A DNA stretch of 64,000 nt from NCBI RefSeq assembly GCF_001665605.1, contig NZ_LZSV01000011.1:62001-126000 (forward strand). Reading direction: 5' to 3'. The position numbers were made by a program, and so were the translations under genes. The notes beneath the pieces were generated by a model. It was given only the letters and a program-made list of their open reading frames with translations. It ran no database searches and was not told the origin of the DNA. The DNA is from Mycobacterium sp. 852014-50255_SCH5639931 (GTDB lineage: Bacteria > Actinomycetota > Actinomycetes > Mycobacteriales > Mycobacteriaceae). This document shows, piece after piece, positions 54,466-64,000 of the stretch. The number at the start of each line of letters is the position of its first letter. The stretch's first letter is position 1.

Positions 54466-55718
54466 CTAACGCCCTCCCCGAGGACGGCATCTTCAAGGAG
54501 ATCGGCTGCGGCTGCGACGCTTTCGGCAGGCTTGGTCATGTGCCTCGCGATTTCGCGGGCTCGGTTAGCGTATTGCGGGGCTAGCAGCTTGCGGAGGTGC
54601 GCGACCAACGATCCCACGGTGGTGGTCGATAGGCGCCGGGCGCGGCCGACTCGCATTCGTATGACCTGCGCCGCCCATAGCGGCTGCTCGGCCACGTCCC
54701 AGAGGATCAACGTAGGAATCCCTGCCCGCAGGCCTGCGGCCGTGGTGCCTCCGCCGCCGTGGTGGACGATCGCGCGGCAGATCGGAAGGACGGCCGTATA
54801 GTTCAGCGGGCCAACAAGTCTCACCTGTTCGGGATTCAAGCTGCAGTGGGAGCCGCTCGCGCCGGAATAGATCAAGGCCCGTTCGCCGAGCTCTGCGCAA
54901 ACTGCGGCGATCATCGCGATCGTGTCGGCGGGGGCTTGAACCGGTGTGCTGCCGAAACCGAAGTAGATAGGCGACGTTCCCGCGGCGATCCACGAAGCCA
55001 CCTCACCGTCGGCATCCGTCGGCAAGTCCATGGTCAGCGCGCCGACGAAGGGTCGCCGGCCGTTCCATTCCGCCGCGAGGCCCGGAAAGCAAACCGCGTC
55101 GTAGGCCTGGATTTCGAGCGCTCCGCGTTGTGCCATCCGTTTCACCGCGGGGGCCGCTGTCCGCGGTAGGCCCAGTTCACGACGTTGCGCATCGTCGACG
55201 TCCTTGGTGATGCGCCAATACAGCCACCAAGCCGCCCTCAACGTGGAGCGGACCAGGGGAGCCGGCGAGGGTATCGACGGAAGGGCGAGCCGGCCGTTGA
55301 CGCAGATCGGCATGTGGTGGAGTGCCGCACACGGAATGTCGTAGTACTCGGCGACATTGGCGACGACCCCATGGTAAGTCTGGCCCGTTATCAGCAGGTC
55401 GGCCCCGTCCGCGAGTGAAGTCAGCGTCGTGCTCATCTGCGCCCAGCCCTCGACGAACAGCTCCCTGACGTCGCGGACCAGGTTGATCGGATTCTGCAGC
55501 GTAAAGACACGGTGATGGAAATCCGCGAGTGCGTTCACCTGCTTATCCGAATCCGGCCCGTACCCGACCGCACCAAGCCCGGCCGACTCCACGAAATCCA
55601 CCAGGTTAGGCGGAACGGCCATCCGCACTTCGTGCCCTCGCCGCAACAGCTCCAGACCCATGGCGGCGCACGGCTCGACGTCGCCGCGGGTGCCGTGGGC
55701 CGCCAAGACAACTTTCAT
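54462..55718 (-). CDS. GT1-family (UGT-like) glycosyltransferase, Rv1524/Rv1526c/Rtf-like
   Basis: A 418-aa GT-B fold enzyme. The N-terminus ([20 protein letters not shown]) and the donor-binding C-terminal motif ([20 protein letters not shown], then [14 protein letters not shown]) are typical of the mycobacterial glycosyltransferases of glycopeptidolipid and phenolic glycolipid loci, which use nucleotide sugars such as dTDP-rhamnose. ATG 55718 was chosen because the conserved family start is there, although the frame stays open for 117 more codons. It is 17 bases downstream of the PapA gene and overlaps gap by 4 bases. Confidence 0.9.
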   Translation of the reverse strand: MKVVLAAHGTRGDVEPCAAMGLELLRRGHEVRMAVPPNLVDFVESAGLGAVGYGPDSDKQVNALADFHHRVFTLQNPINLVRDVRELFVEGWAQMSTTLTSLADGADLLITGQTYHGVVANVAEYYDIPCAALHHMPICVNGRLALPSIPSPAPLVRSTLRAAWWLYWRITKDVDDAQRRELGLPRTAAPAVKRMAQRGALEIQAYDAVCFPGLAAEWNGRRPFVGALTMDLPTDADGEVASWIAAGTSPIYFGFGSTPVQAPADTIAMIAAVCAELGERALIYSGASGSHCSLNPEQVRLVGPLNYTAVLPICRAIVHHGGGGTTAAGLRAGIPTLILWDVAEQPLWAAQVIRMRVGRARRLSTTTVGSLVAHLRKLLAPQYANRAREIARHMTKPAESVAAAADLLEDAVLGEGVR

Positions 55719-55735
55719 CGACGCAACCCGGCCCG

Positions 55736-57202
55736 TCAGTCGTCGTCCGCGTAGGCGAGATCCGTGACTGCTGTCAGTGCTGCACCTCCGGGACGACCGC
55801 TCACGACTCGGCTGAAGACGGATTTCAACGCATTCAGGTATCGGGTCACCGAATCCCTTGCCACGGGATTGTTGGGGAAATTCACCCATATCGACACCTC
55901 GTCGAAGAGGCGAATCACCGAGATATACACGTGCGCCGGATCTCTTGGGTCGCAGTAGATCCGGATGTTCGCATCCTTCATGTGCGAGGCGACGGTCGCG
56001 GAGAACGGCGGCAGCCCCGTATCCATGTAGTTGACCATGGTGCAGTTGGGACCCCACGGCCTGAGCCACGGCGCCAACTTCAATACGTCGTTGAATGACA
56101 CATCCGCCAGATCGAGATTCGAATCGAAGGAAGCCTGCGCCGCACGGGCGGTCTCTTCAAAAGAGGTCGGCTTGACGGGAACAGTCAATGGAACCACGCC
56201 GGTGAACCACCCCATTGTGGAGAACTCCGCCAACGACCTGCGTTTGTCGGTGGGGGTAAGCCCGTAATATGTTGTCGCGCCGGTCATTTCATATTGCGCG
56301 AGAGCCACACATGCAAACAAGCCGCCGCTGAAGCGGGCGCCCGCTTGCGTGCAGAGGGATTCGAATTCGGCTGTCTGGTCCTGATCCATCAGCCGCTCCA
56401 CCGCGAGGTCACCACCAGTGGGTACAGACAAGTCACCGAGGGGGAGGGGGAAGTCCGGCAGGGTCCCGCCGTTGTCTTCGGCGAACTGGATCCACTTACG
56501 AACCTCGGGAGAGGCCGGGCTCAAAGCCGACAGCCGCTGCTTTTCCCGAATGCAGAAATCGTCGTGACTGGCCGGGGGTGGTGACTGAACGAGCGCACCG
56601 CCCTTAACCAGGACGCGGTAGTTCATCAGGATCTCGGTGTACAAGCCCGAGAGAATCGTCGGGTCACAGTGGATGTGATCGACGATCGAGAAGAACGTGA
56701 AGTGGTCCGCAAACTGAATGATGCCGAACCTGAAGCAATCCCACTGCACCGGGTCAGGGGTGGACAGCACAAACTGGTGCCACTCGCTTGGCGTCATCTC
56801 CTCGTGCCGGATTGGCATGAATGCGATGTCGGCGGGATCATCGATGGTATGCCGCACAATGGTTTCCGGGTCTTGGTATACGAACCAACTGTGATACGTC
56901 TTGTGCCGGCGAAGGTGTGCGTTGATGACGTAACTCATGGCTCGGATATCGCACCGCCCGGGTTCGTCACCAGAGCCGATCACTAGCCGGGCGTAGTCGA
57001 GGCCCCGGGCCGCATACCGCGAAAAGCCGCGCAGATGGGCTTCTTGCATGGCACTGAGCGGAACGTCGCTTGTCGGGGCCTGCCGGACCTTCTCAACCGA
57101 GGCCGGCGACGCTTGCCAAGACACGACCCTGCCCGGCCCTGGTACCAAGTCATGCACCGTTCCCACGAACAGCCCGCGCGCTGGGCCTGCACCTACGAAC
57201 AC
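55736..57202 (-). CDS. Polyketide-associated acyltransferase (PapA1/PapA2/PapA3-like)
   Basis: A protein of up to 488 aa of the condensation-domain superfamily. [20 protein letters not shown] and [19 protein letters not shown] match PapA1/PapA2 N-termini. The active-site motif is DHIHCDPT, giving HxxxD with Pro where Gly is common (HX3DP). FPLPLGD and [12 protein letters not shown] are further family marks. It should esterify a sugar, usually trehalose, with acyl groups made by the PKS. The start is uncertain: GTG 57202 is the longest, GTG 57166 or 57157 fit relatives better. It lies 9 bases after the PKS gene. Confidence 0.9.
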   Translation of the reverse strand: MFVGAGPARGLFVGTVHDLVPGPGRVVSWQASPASVEKVRQAPTSDVPLSAMQEAHLRGFSRYAARGLDYARLVIGSGDEPGRCDIRAMSYVINAHLRRHKTYHSWFVYQDPETIVRHTIDDPADIAFMPIRHEEMTPSEWHQFVLSTPDPVQWDCFRFGIIQFADHFTFFSIVDHIHCDPTILSGLYTEILMNYRVLVKGGALVQSPPPASHDDFCIREKQRLSALSPASPEVRKWIQFAEDNGGTLPDFPLPLGDLSVPTGGDLAVERLMDQDQTAEFESLCTQAGARFSGGLFACVALAQYEMTGATTYYGLTPTDKRRSLAEFSTMGWFTGVVPLTVPVKPTSFEETARAAQASFDSNLDLADVSFNDVLKLAPWLRPWGPNCTMVNYMDTGLPPFSATVASHMKDANIRIYCDPRDPAHVYISVIRLFDEVSIWVNFPNNPVARDSVTRYLNALKSVFSRVVSGRPGGAALTAVTDLAYADDD

Positions 57203-57211
57203 CCTTTCCCC

Positions 57212-60200
57212 TCAATCCTCTGACTCGGCGGACGTTTCGATGTGCGGGGTATCGGGACCGTCCGCTGCCGGCCATTGAGATTCCAGCTTTTCGGACAGCA
57301 GCCCGGCGAGACCCCCAATCGTGGTGATGTCGTTCGTGGTGACGCGTATCCCTGTTTCGGCCTCGACGCGGGTCCGCAGCTCAAGGTTGCCCATCGAATC
57401 GAGGCCATATTCGGAGAGAGGGTGATCCGGATCGATAGTGCGCCGCAGGATCAGGCTGATGGCATCGGAAATCATTCGACGAAGGCGGATGGGCCGCTCC
57501 TCCGGCGGCAGCGCGCACAACTCGTTGAGCAATTCGCTCTTGCCCGCGGATGTCTGGTCGTTGGACCGAAACAGTTCGGCGAACCGACTGCGTTGCGCAT
57601 AGCCGGCAAACCACGGCGTTCCCGTCATCCTTGCGTATCCGGAATACGGGCGGTCGTGGCACAGCAGGGCCTGGAAAGCATGGGCCCCCTCATCGGCGGT
57701 GAAAGCCGTGTCACGCCAGTGCGCCAGGGCGGTGCCTTCGCCGCCCTGTCCGGGGGGCACATCTTCGCCCGCCTCGGCTCGGCGCTCGGTGGCGCGACCC
57801 ACCTCGCCCCACAACGCCCATCCGATCGCGGTCGCGGGCAGGCCTTGGGTGCGCCGCCACCGCGCGAAGGCGTCCAACCAGCTGTTCGCCGCGGCGTAGG
57901 CCGCCTGCCCGGGCGAGCCCACCAGACCTACCGCCGAGGAGAACAAGCAGAACCAGTCCAGGTCAAGAGCAACCGTGGCTTGGTGTAAGTTCCACGCTCC
58001 GTGGACCTTTGGCGCCCAATTGCGGTCGATGAGCTCGTCGGTCATGTTGGCCAGCATTGCGTTTTCGAACACCGCTGCCGCGTGCAGGACCCCGCGCACC
58101 GGAAGCCCGGTCGCGGTTGCCGCGGCGACCAGGCGCGCCGCCGTGCCGGCTTCGGTGATGTCGCCGCATTCCACCTCGATGTCGGTGCCCATCGCCCGCA
58201 TGAACTCGACCGTTTCCAGCGTCTTGGAATTGGGCTGGGTGCGCGAACTGAGCACGATGCGGCCGCAACCGGCCGCCGCCATCTTCTCGGCGAGGAACAG
58301 GCCGATGCCGCCCAAACCGCCGGTCACGATATAGGAGCCGTCGGCACGGAAAGCCGGGACGTGCTCGGGGGGTACCACGACTTTCGTGTGCCCGGACTGG
58401 GGCGCGTCGAGCACGAACTTGCCCGTGCGTTCCGCGTCGCTCTTCACGCGCAGAGCCGTGGCCGCAGCAGCCATCGGGTAATGAACGATCTGAGGTAACG
58501 GCAATTCACCGTTTGCCACGTGCCGGTACACCGTGGCCAACAGTTCGTTGATCCGGTTCGGGTGACTCTCGGACAGCATTGGCAGGTCGATGTGATGGAA
58601 CGTCATGTTGCGGTGGAACGGGAAGGGGACCGGCTGCGTGTTCGCGTGGCCATCGTGCTTACCGATCTCCACGAATCGCCCGCCGGCCGCCAGCGCTTCC
58701 AGCCCGGCCCGCTGTGCGGGGCCGGTGAGGGAGTTGAGCACGATGTCCACGCCCACGCCGTCGGTGTCGCGGCGCACCTGCTCTGCGAATGCGGTGCTAT
58801 GCGAGTCGTAGACGTGCTCGATGCCCCTGTCGCGCAATAGCCTTCGCCGCTGCTGGCTGCCGGCGGTGGCAAAGATCTCCGCTCCCGCGGCGCGGGCGAT
58901 CGCGATCGCCGCCTGCCCGACGCTGCCCGTGGCGCGGTGGATCAAGACACGGTCGCCAGCGGTGATCCTCGCCTGATCGTGTAGCCCGTACCAGGCGATG
59001 GCGTGCGGTGTGCTCACGGCGGCCGCCTGGTCATCGGCGAGGCCGGGTGGCAATGTCACGGCGAGGCGGGCGTCACAGGTGATAAATGTTGCCCAGCAAC
59101 CGTTTTCGGAGAACCCGCCGACACGGTCACCCACCCGGTGAGTTGTCACGTCCGGGCCGACCGCGCTCACAATGCCGGCAAAATCCTTGCCGAGCTGTGG
59201 TGCATCCCCGTCGCTACCGGAGTCCTGGCCCGAGGCGAAGAGGAGATCGGCGAAGTTGATGCTGGATGCGGTCACCGCGACCTCGATCTGTCCAGGCCCC
59301 GTCGGAACGCGTTGGAAAGCGGCAAGTTCCATAGTTTCCAGGTCACCAGGCGTGCGGATCTGTACGCGCATCCCGGCTCGCGTGTGGTCCACGACGGCGG
59401 TCCGCCGTTCCTCAGGGCGTAACGGGGCGGGCATCAGGCGCGCCACGTACCACTGGCCGTTGCGCCAGGCGGTCTCGTCCTCGTCCGATGGCCCCAGCAG
59501 CTGCCGTGCCAGCTGCTCGGCGTCGGTGTTCTCATCCATGTCGATGTGGGCGGCGCGCAGATGCGGATATTCAGTGCTGATCGCTCGCACCAGGCCGCGG
59601 AGCCCGGCCTGCTCCAGGTTGGTCGCGACCCCGGGAAGCACCGCCTGGGCGGCGCGCGACACCACGTACAGGCGCGGCGGTTCTGAGTCGATTTCGGTGA
59701 TCTCCCGGGCGATTCGCACCAGGTGACGCACGTAGTCCCCGCCGCGCAGGGCACACTCCTCGTCCGGGTTGCCGTTCCGGGGACCGGTGAGTATGACTAC
59801 TCCGGCGACCCCGTGGCCAGCCAGATGGGAGGCGAGCAATTCGGAGTTGGCCCGGTGGTCCGAATGCTGCGGCCACGTCATGGTTATGCAGCCGGCGCCT
59901 TCGGCTTTCAACGCATCGGTCAGGCTCGTGGCCATGACCGCTGCCGTGGTAGAAGTGCTGATCAACAAGCAGGCTCCCGGCCCTACGTGGTCCACAGTGG
60001 GCAGCGTCCGCTGTTCCCACTCGATGGTCAGCAGCCGTTCGTTCAGGACGCGATCACGGTTGGCCTTCTCGGAGGCGCCGGTGCCGACTTGCAGCCCGCG
60101 CACTGCGACGAGGACGGTCCCGTGCTCATCGAGCACATCGAGGTCGGCCTCCAACCCCGGCCCGGTGCCACATGTCACCCTCGTATAGCAGTAGCGCGCG

Positions 60201-63200
60201 GCGCGGGCGGGAGCGTAGGCACGGATCCGGTGTAGGCGCAGCGGTAGCAGCAGACCGGAGCTACCCGCGGCCCTGGCGGCGGAATGTGCTGCCACCGACT
60301 GGAAGCAGGCATCCAGCAAGGCGGGATGCGCGCCGTAGGCGCTCTGTTGCGAGCGGATCGGGCCGGGCAGCCCGACCTCGGCCAGCAGTGTGCCCACCCC
60401 CTCGTCGGCGCCGTGCACCGCGGCCAGTCCGGCGAAAGCCGGACCGTACTGCAAACCGTGCTCGTCGAACTGCTTCCGCAACTCGGCCCCCTCCAGCCGG
60501 CGCGAGTGGGCCGCGATTAGGGCGGGCATGTCGTAAGCCGGCGGCGGGTCCTCATCCGCTGCCGCATGCAGCACGGCGGTCGCCCGCCGAGTCTGGGAGC
60601 CGTCCTGGAAGGTCTCCACAACGAAATCGACGACGCCCGGTGAGGTCACCGACGCGGCCGCGGATATCGGCGTCTCGTCGTCCAGCAGCAGCGTCGCCTC
60701 GAAAGTGATGTCCCGGACCTCGGATCGCTCGCCGAGGACGGTACGGGCTGCGGCCCACGCCATCTCGCAATAGGCCGCCCCCGGCAGGACGGGCACATTG
60801 TGAATCCGGTGGTCGCCCAGCCAGGGTTGCGCCGCGGTGCCGACCTCACCCTGCCAAACATGGCGATCCGGCTCGTGCAATCGCACATGCGGCCCCATCA
60901 ATGGGTGCACCGCAACGGTGCAAACACCGCGTGCCCGCGACTCCTGACCGTTGCGGGTCAACAGCAGCTGGCGGTGGTTCCATGCCGGTAGTGGCGCGTC
61001 CACCAGCCGTCCCTCCGGACACGTCACCGAGAAATCGATTGCCGCGCCAGCACTGTGCAGATCCGCCAGGAAGCCACGCAGTCCGTGCGGCAGCTCCTGA
61101 TCTCGGCGCATGGCGGCGAGTGCGGCCAGCGGCATGCCGAGGCCGGCGGCACTCTGCTCGACCGCGTGGGTGAGTAGTGGATGCGGAGCCAACTCCGCGA
61201 ATACCCGGTAGCCGTCCTCTAACGCGGCCTGCACGGCTGCGGCAAAACGCACCATGTGGCGCAGATTGTCCGACCAGTACCAGGCGTCGCACACGGGTTC
61301 CTCCCGCGGGTCGAACGCGGTCGCGGAGTAGAAGGGCACCTCCGGTGGCATGGGTTTGAGCTCCGCCAGCACGTCGGACAGCTCGTCGAGGATCGGGTCG
61401 ACCTGTGGGGAGTGCGAGGCGACATCGACGGCGATCTCGCGGGCCAACACGTCCCGTTGCTCCCACGCCGCGACCAGATCGCGTACCGCCTCGGTCGCGC
61501 CGCCGATGACCGTGGACTGCGGCGAGGCCACCACTGCCAGTACGACGTCGTCGACGCCGCGAGCCATCAGTTCCAGCAGCACTTGCTCGGCAGGCAGTTC
61601 CACCGACGCCATCGCCCCGGAACCTGCGATCGTCGACATTAGCCGCGAGCGGCGGCAGATGACGCGTACCCCGTCCTCCAGCGAGAGCGCTCCCGCCACA
61701 ACCGCGGCTGCGGCCTCGCCCATCGAGTGACCGATGACGGCGCCCGGCCGCACCCCGTAGGCGCTCATCGTCGCCGCCAGCGCGACCTGCATAGTGAACA
61801 GCGCGGGCTGGATCCGGTCGATCCCGCTCACGGCGGAGGGCGCCGAAATCGCGTCAGCCACCGAGAATCCGGACTCCCGGGCGATCAGCGGCTCCATCTT
61901 GGCCACTGTCGCGGCGAACACCGGTTCGGTCGCGAGCAGTTCGGCGCCCATCGCCGCCCACTGCGAACCCTGCCCGGAGAACAGCCATACCGGTCCTCGG
62001 TCATCCCGCCCGACCGTTGGCTGATATGGGAAGTCTCCTTCGGCGACCTCGGCCAAACCCCGGGTCAGCTCCTCGAGATCGTCCGCGATAACGGACGTGC
62101 GCACCGTCCGGTGCGCACGTCGGCGAGCAAGGGTGTACGCCAGATCCGACGCCGTCAACCCCTCGGCGTGTACGTCGATCCAGTCGGCGAGCCGCCCCGC
62201 GGTCCGCCGCAGTCCGTCGGCCGACGTGGCTGACAGCGGGAAAAGCAGCGGGCCCGCGATGCCGTCCGAGGCTGGCGCGTATTCGGGTACGCCCCCCTCG
62301 GGAGCTTGCTCCACGATCGCGTGCACGTTGGTTCCCGAGAATCCGTAAGACGAGACCGCCGCCCGGCGGGGTCCGTGGTGACCTTTGCTGGGCCACGGCG
62401 TATTGTCCTGGGGCACAAAGAGGTTGGTTTCGATTTGCGCCATTTCATCGGGCAGCCGGGTGAAGTGCAGATTGCGCGGAATCACACCGTGCTGCACCGC
62501 GAGGACCGCCTTCATCAGCCCCAGCGCTCCGGCGGCCGACTGGGTGTGCCCGAAGTTGGTCTTAACCGATGCGAGCGCGCACGGCCCGTCCAGCCCGTAC
62601 ACCTCCGCCAGGCTGGCGTATTCGATGGGATCGCCCACCGGCGTGCCGGGGCCGTGTGCCTCGACCATGCCGACGGTGCGGGCGTCCACGCCCGCCACAG
62701 CCAACGCGGCCCGGTAGGCCTCGACCTGTGCGGCGCGCGATGGCGTCACGATATTCACCGTGTGGCCATCCTGGTTGGCGGCCGTGCCGCGTAGCACGGC
62801 CAAGATCCGGTCGCCGTCGCGCAGCGCATCCGGCAACCGCTTGAGCAGAAGCACGGCGCAGCCCTCCCCGGCCACAAACCCGTCGGCGGCGACGTCGAAC
62901 GCATGGCAGCGCCCGGTCGCAGACAGCATTCCGATGGCTGAACCCGAACAGGACTTGCGTGGTTCGAATGACACGGAGGCTCCACCCGCCAGGGCGATAT
63001 CGCTCTCACCGTCATGCAGGCTGCGGCAAGCCAGATGCACCGCAGCCAGTCCGGACGAGCAAGCCGTATCCACGGTCATCGCCGGGCCGCGCAGCCCCAT
63101 CGTGTAGGCGATCCGCCCGGAGCCCATGGCGAAGCTGTTGCCCATGTAGCCGTACGGCCCCTCCAAGGCGTTGGCCTCGGCGTGCACGAACTGGTAGTCG

Positions 63201-63595
63201 TCATGCATCAATCCCATGAAGACGCCGGTCCGCGATCCGACCAGCGTGTTGCGAGTCAGACCGGCGTGCTCCATGGCCTCCCAGGAGGTTTCCAGCAGCA
63301 ATCGATGCTGCGGATCCATCGCGGTTGCTTCGTTTTCGGTGATGCCGAAAAACTCGGGATCGAAGCCGGCGACGTCATCCAGGAATGCGCCCCATTTGCA
63401 CACCGACCGACCGGGCACGCCAGGCTGGGGGTCGTAGAACTCGTCGGCGTCCCAGCGATCAGGCGGAATTTCGGTGACCAGGTCGTCACCCCGGAGCAAC
63501 GCCTCCCACAACCGTTCTGGTGAGTCGATGCTTCCGGGCAGCCGGCAAGCCATGCCGATGACCGCAACGGGAGTGACTAACGGACACGAAGACAT
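57212..63595 (-). CDS. Iterative-type methyl-branched polyketide synthase, Mas/Pks2-like
   Basis: A 2127-aa single-module type I PKS, the length class of Mas and Pks2. Domains in order: KS (about residues 8-430; Cys179 in DTACSS, HGPGT and NFGH histidines), AT (about 555-870; GHSMGE, with VASH suggesting methylmalonyl-CoA), DH (about 925-1210; [12 protein letters not shown]), ER (about 1440-1750; [13 protein letters not shown]), KR (about 1770-1990; [10 protein letters not shown] and [13 protein letters not shown]), and ACP (about 2035-2110; GLDSMG). There is no thioesterase, consistent with product release by a PapA enzyme. A fully reducing set predicts saturated methyl-branched acyl chains. 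ATG 63595 ([14 protein letters not shown]) was preferred to an upstream start at 63703. Confidence 0.95.
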   Translation of the reverse strand: MSSCPLVTPVAVIGMACRLPGSIDSPERLWEALLRGDDLVTEIPPDRWDADEFYDPQPGVPGRSVCKWGAFLDDVAGFDPEFFGITENEATAMDPQHRLLLETSWEAMEHAGLTRNTLVGSRTGVFMGLMHDDYQFVHAEANALEGPYGYMGNSFAMGSGRIAYTMGLRGPAMTVDTACSSGLAAVHLACRSLHDGESDIALAGGASVSFEPRKSCSGSAIGMLSATGRCHAFDVAADGFVAGEGCAVLLLKRLPDALRDGDRILAVLRGTAANQDGHTVNIVTPSRAAQVEAYRAALAVAGVDARTVGMVEAHGPGTPVGDPIEYASLAEVYGLDGPCALASVKTNFGHTQSAAGALGLMKAVLAVQHGVIPRNLHFTRLPDEMAQIETNLFVPQDNTPWPSKGHHGPRRAAVSSYGFSGTNVHAIVEQAPEGGVPEYAPASDGIAGPLLFPLSATSADGLRRTAGRLADWIDVHAEGLTASDLAYTLARRRAHRTVRTSVIADDLEELTRGLAEVAEGDFPYQPTVGRDDRGPVWLFSGQGSQWAAMGAELLATEPVFAATVAKMEPLIARESGFSVADAISAPSAVSGIDRIQPALFTMQVALAATMSAYGVRPGAVIGHSMGEAAAAVVAGALSLEDGVRVICRRSRLMSTIAGSGAMASVELPAEQVLLELMARGVDDVVLAVVASPQSTVIGGATEAVRDLVAAWEQRDVLAREIAVDVASHSPQVDPILDELSDVLAELKPMPPEVPFYSATAFDPREEPVCDAWYWSDNLRHMVRFAAAVQAALEDGYRVFAELAPHPLLTHAVEQSAAGLGMPLAALAAMRRDQELPHGLRGFLADLHSAGAAIDFSVTCPEGRLVDAPLPAWNHRQLLLTRNGQESRARGVCTVAVHPLMGPHVRLHEPDRHVWQGEVGTAAQPWLGDHRIHNVPVLPGAAYCEMAWAAARTVLGERSEVRDITFEATLLLDDETPISAAASVTSPGVVDFVVETFQDGSQTRRATAVLHAAADEDPPPAYDMPALIAAHSRRLEGAELRKQFDEHGLQYGPAFAGLAAVHGADEGVGTLLAEVGLPGPIRSQQSAYGAHPALLDACFQSVAAHSAARAAGSSGLLLPLRLHRIRAYAPARAARYCYTRVTCGTGPGLEADLDVLDEHGTVLVAVRGLQVGTGASEKANRDRVLNERLLTIEWEQRTLPTVDHVGPGACLLISTSTTAAVMATSLTDALKAEGAGCITMTWPQHSDHRANSELLASHLAGHGVAGVVILTGPRNGNPDEECALRGGDYVRHLVRIAREITEIDSEPPRLYVVSRAAQAVLPGVATNLEQAGLRGLVRAISTEYPHLRAAHIDMDENTDAEQLARQLLGPSDEDETAWRNGQWYVARLMPAPLRPEERRTAVVDHTRAGMRVQIRTPGDLETMELAAFQRVPTGPGQIEVAVTASSINFADLLFASGQDSGSDGDAPQLGKDFAGIVSAVGPDVTTHRVGDRVGGFSENGCWATFITCDARLAVTLPPGLADDQAAAVSTPHAIAWYGLHDQARITAGDRVLIHRATGSVGQAAIAIARAAGAEIFATAGSQQRRRLLRDRGIEHVYDSHSTAFAEQVRRDTDGVGVDIVLNSLTGPAQRAGLEALAAGGRFVEIGKHDGHANTQPVPFPFHRNMTFHHIDLPMLSESHPNRINELLATVYRHVANGELPLPQIVHYPMAAAATALRVKSDAERTGKFVLDAPQSGHTKVVVPPEHVPAFRADGSYIVTGGLGGIGLFLAEKMAAAGCGRIVLSSRTQPNSKTLETVEFMRAMGTDIEVECGDITEAGTAARLVAAATATGLPVRGVLHAAAVFENAMLANMTDELIDRNWAPKVHGAWNLHQATVALDLDWFCLFSSAVGLVGSPGQAAYAAANSWLDAFARWRRTQGLPATAIGWALWGEVGRATERRAEAGEDVPPGQGGEGTALAHWRDTAFTADEGAHAFQALLCHDRPYSGYARMTGTPWFAGYAQRSRFAELFRSNDQTSAGKSELLNELCALPPEERPIRLRRMISDAISLILRRTIDPDHPLSEYGLDSMGNLELRTRVEAETGIRVTTNDITTIGGLAGLLSEKLESQWPAADGPDTPHIETSAESED

Positions 63596-64000
63596 TGCCA
63601 ATCCTTCGTCTGCACCCCGCTCGATATTGGCCCGCACAAAGCAATTTCCTCCTCGCAGCAAAGGTGGAGATGCGCCGTGGGCCGCCTCATCGCTGGCTAG
63701 CACCCTCGCCGTCGTCGGGCTGCCTACTGCGACCTCGATCTTGGGGGGTGTGTGGTCGGGCTTGGGCTTTCTCGCAGGTCAACCGCCCCACAGCGGCTGC
63801 GATACACCGGTCACGCGATCGGTGTTTTCACATGTTAGCGGGATCACTATCGGTCGGGACGTTAAATGCACGACGACTCCCGGCGTGGCGTGAGTTACCT
63901 GAAATCGGTTTCGGCCGGCCGTTATGCCGATCGGCACGATGCGCTTTCGCAATGCCCGATGACTGGGCGCCCGCGATCTGTGGAGCCTAGGGGAATCGAA
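63596..64000. other. Upstream region of the PKS gene, no gene supported
   Basis: No convincing gene lies in these 405 bases. Short open frames exist on the plus strand but have no family resemblance. The region probably holds the promoter of the PKS-papA-gtf-gap operon. A relatively AT-rich patch with TTTTCACATGTTAGCG (63826-63841) is the most promoter-like part. I see no clear -10/-35 pair. Confidence 0.5.

Noticed and set aside
63704..63990. Plus-strand frames upstream of the PKS as a divergent gene
   Set aside because: They are short, run off with no conserved motif, and have no good ribosome site.

Overview
The window is a high-GC stretch of a mycobacterial chromosome, most likely a slow-growing species. 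Many genes match the oriC-proximal Mycobacterium tuberculosis (Mtb) genes Rv0008c to Rv0047c in order and length, read here in the opposite orientation: ino1, leuS, mtc28, whiB5, fhaA-fhaB-pstP-rodA-pbpA-pknA-pknB, trpG, crgA, ppiA and cwsA. Mtb names and lengths come from memory of that genome; no search was run.

Layout. (1) 1-8542: the tail of a PadR-type regulator, ino1, a four-gene accessory operon absent from the Mtb order (LLM flavin/F420 oxidoreductase, sulfotransferase, TIM-barrel isomerase, DUF1214-like), then Rv0045c, Rv0044c and Rv0043c homologues. (2) 8591-12447: a fused binding-protein/permease amino-acid transporter with its ATPase, a MarR regulator and an SDR. (3) 12458-19978: leuS, mtc28, and Rv0039c to Rv0036c homologues. 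(4) 19965-20108: a 56-bp MIRU-like tandem repeat. (5) 20109-27237: a mostly minus-strand operon matching Rv0023-Rv0030 (XRE regulator, NlpC/P60 enzyme, DUF4226 proteins, EspC-like and EspH-like proteins, a Thr-motif repeat protein, YbaB-like protein), with divergent whiB5. (6) 27326-32925: accessory genes (acyl-CoA dehydrogenase, pirin, small GNAT) and a TNT-type NAD+ glycohydrolase toxin with an Imm61-like immunity gene. (7) 33039-43206: tRNA-Leu(CAG) and the Ser/Thr-phosphorylation and cell-wall operon. (8) 43184-46754: trpG, DUF881, crgA, PH-domain protein, ppiA, cwsA.

(9) At 46.76 kb the Mtb synteny stops. Instead of the tRNA/gyrA side there is a cyclase-AAA signalling protein and a glycolipid locus: a Rv2952/Fmt-like methyltransferase, a FAAL (FadD23-like), a rhamnan-synthesis-F-like glycosyltransferase, a Gap/Sap-like membrane protein, a GT1 glycosyltransferase, a PapA acyltransferase and a 2127-aa Mas/Pks2-like PKS. 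The gene set predicts a methyl-branched, acylated, glycosylated and O-methylated surface lipid. No MmpL transporter is visible before the window ends.

The observations most worth following are this lipid locus, the TNT-Imm61 pair, and a protein with five TQ(V/I)I motifs about 11 kb from fhaA, which looks like a multivalent kinase substrate or FHA ligand.
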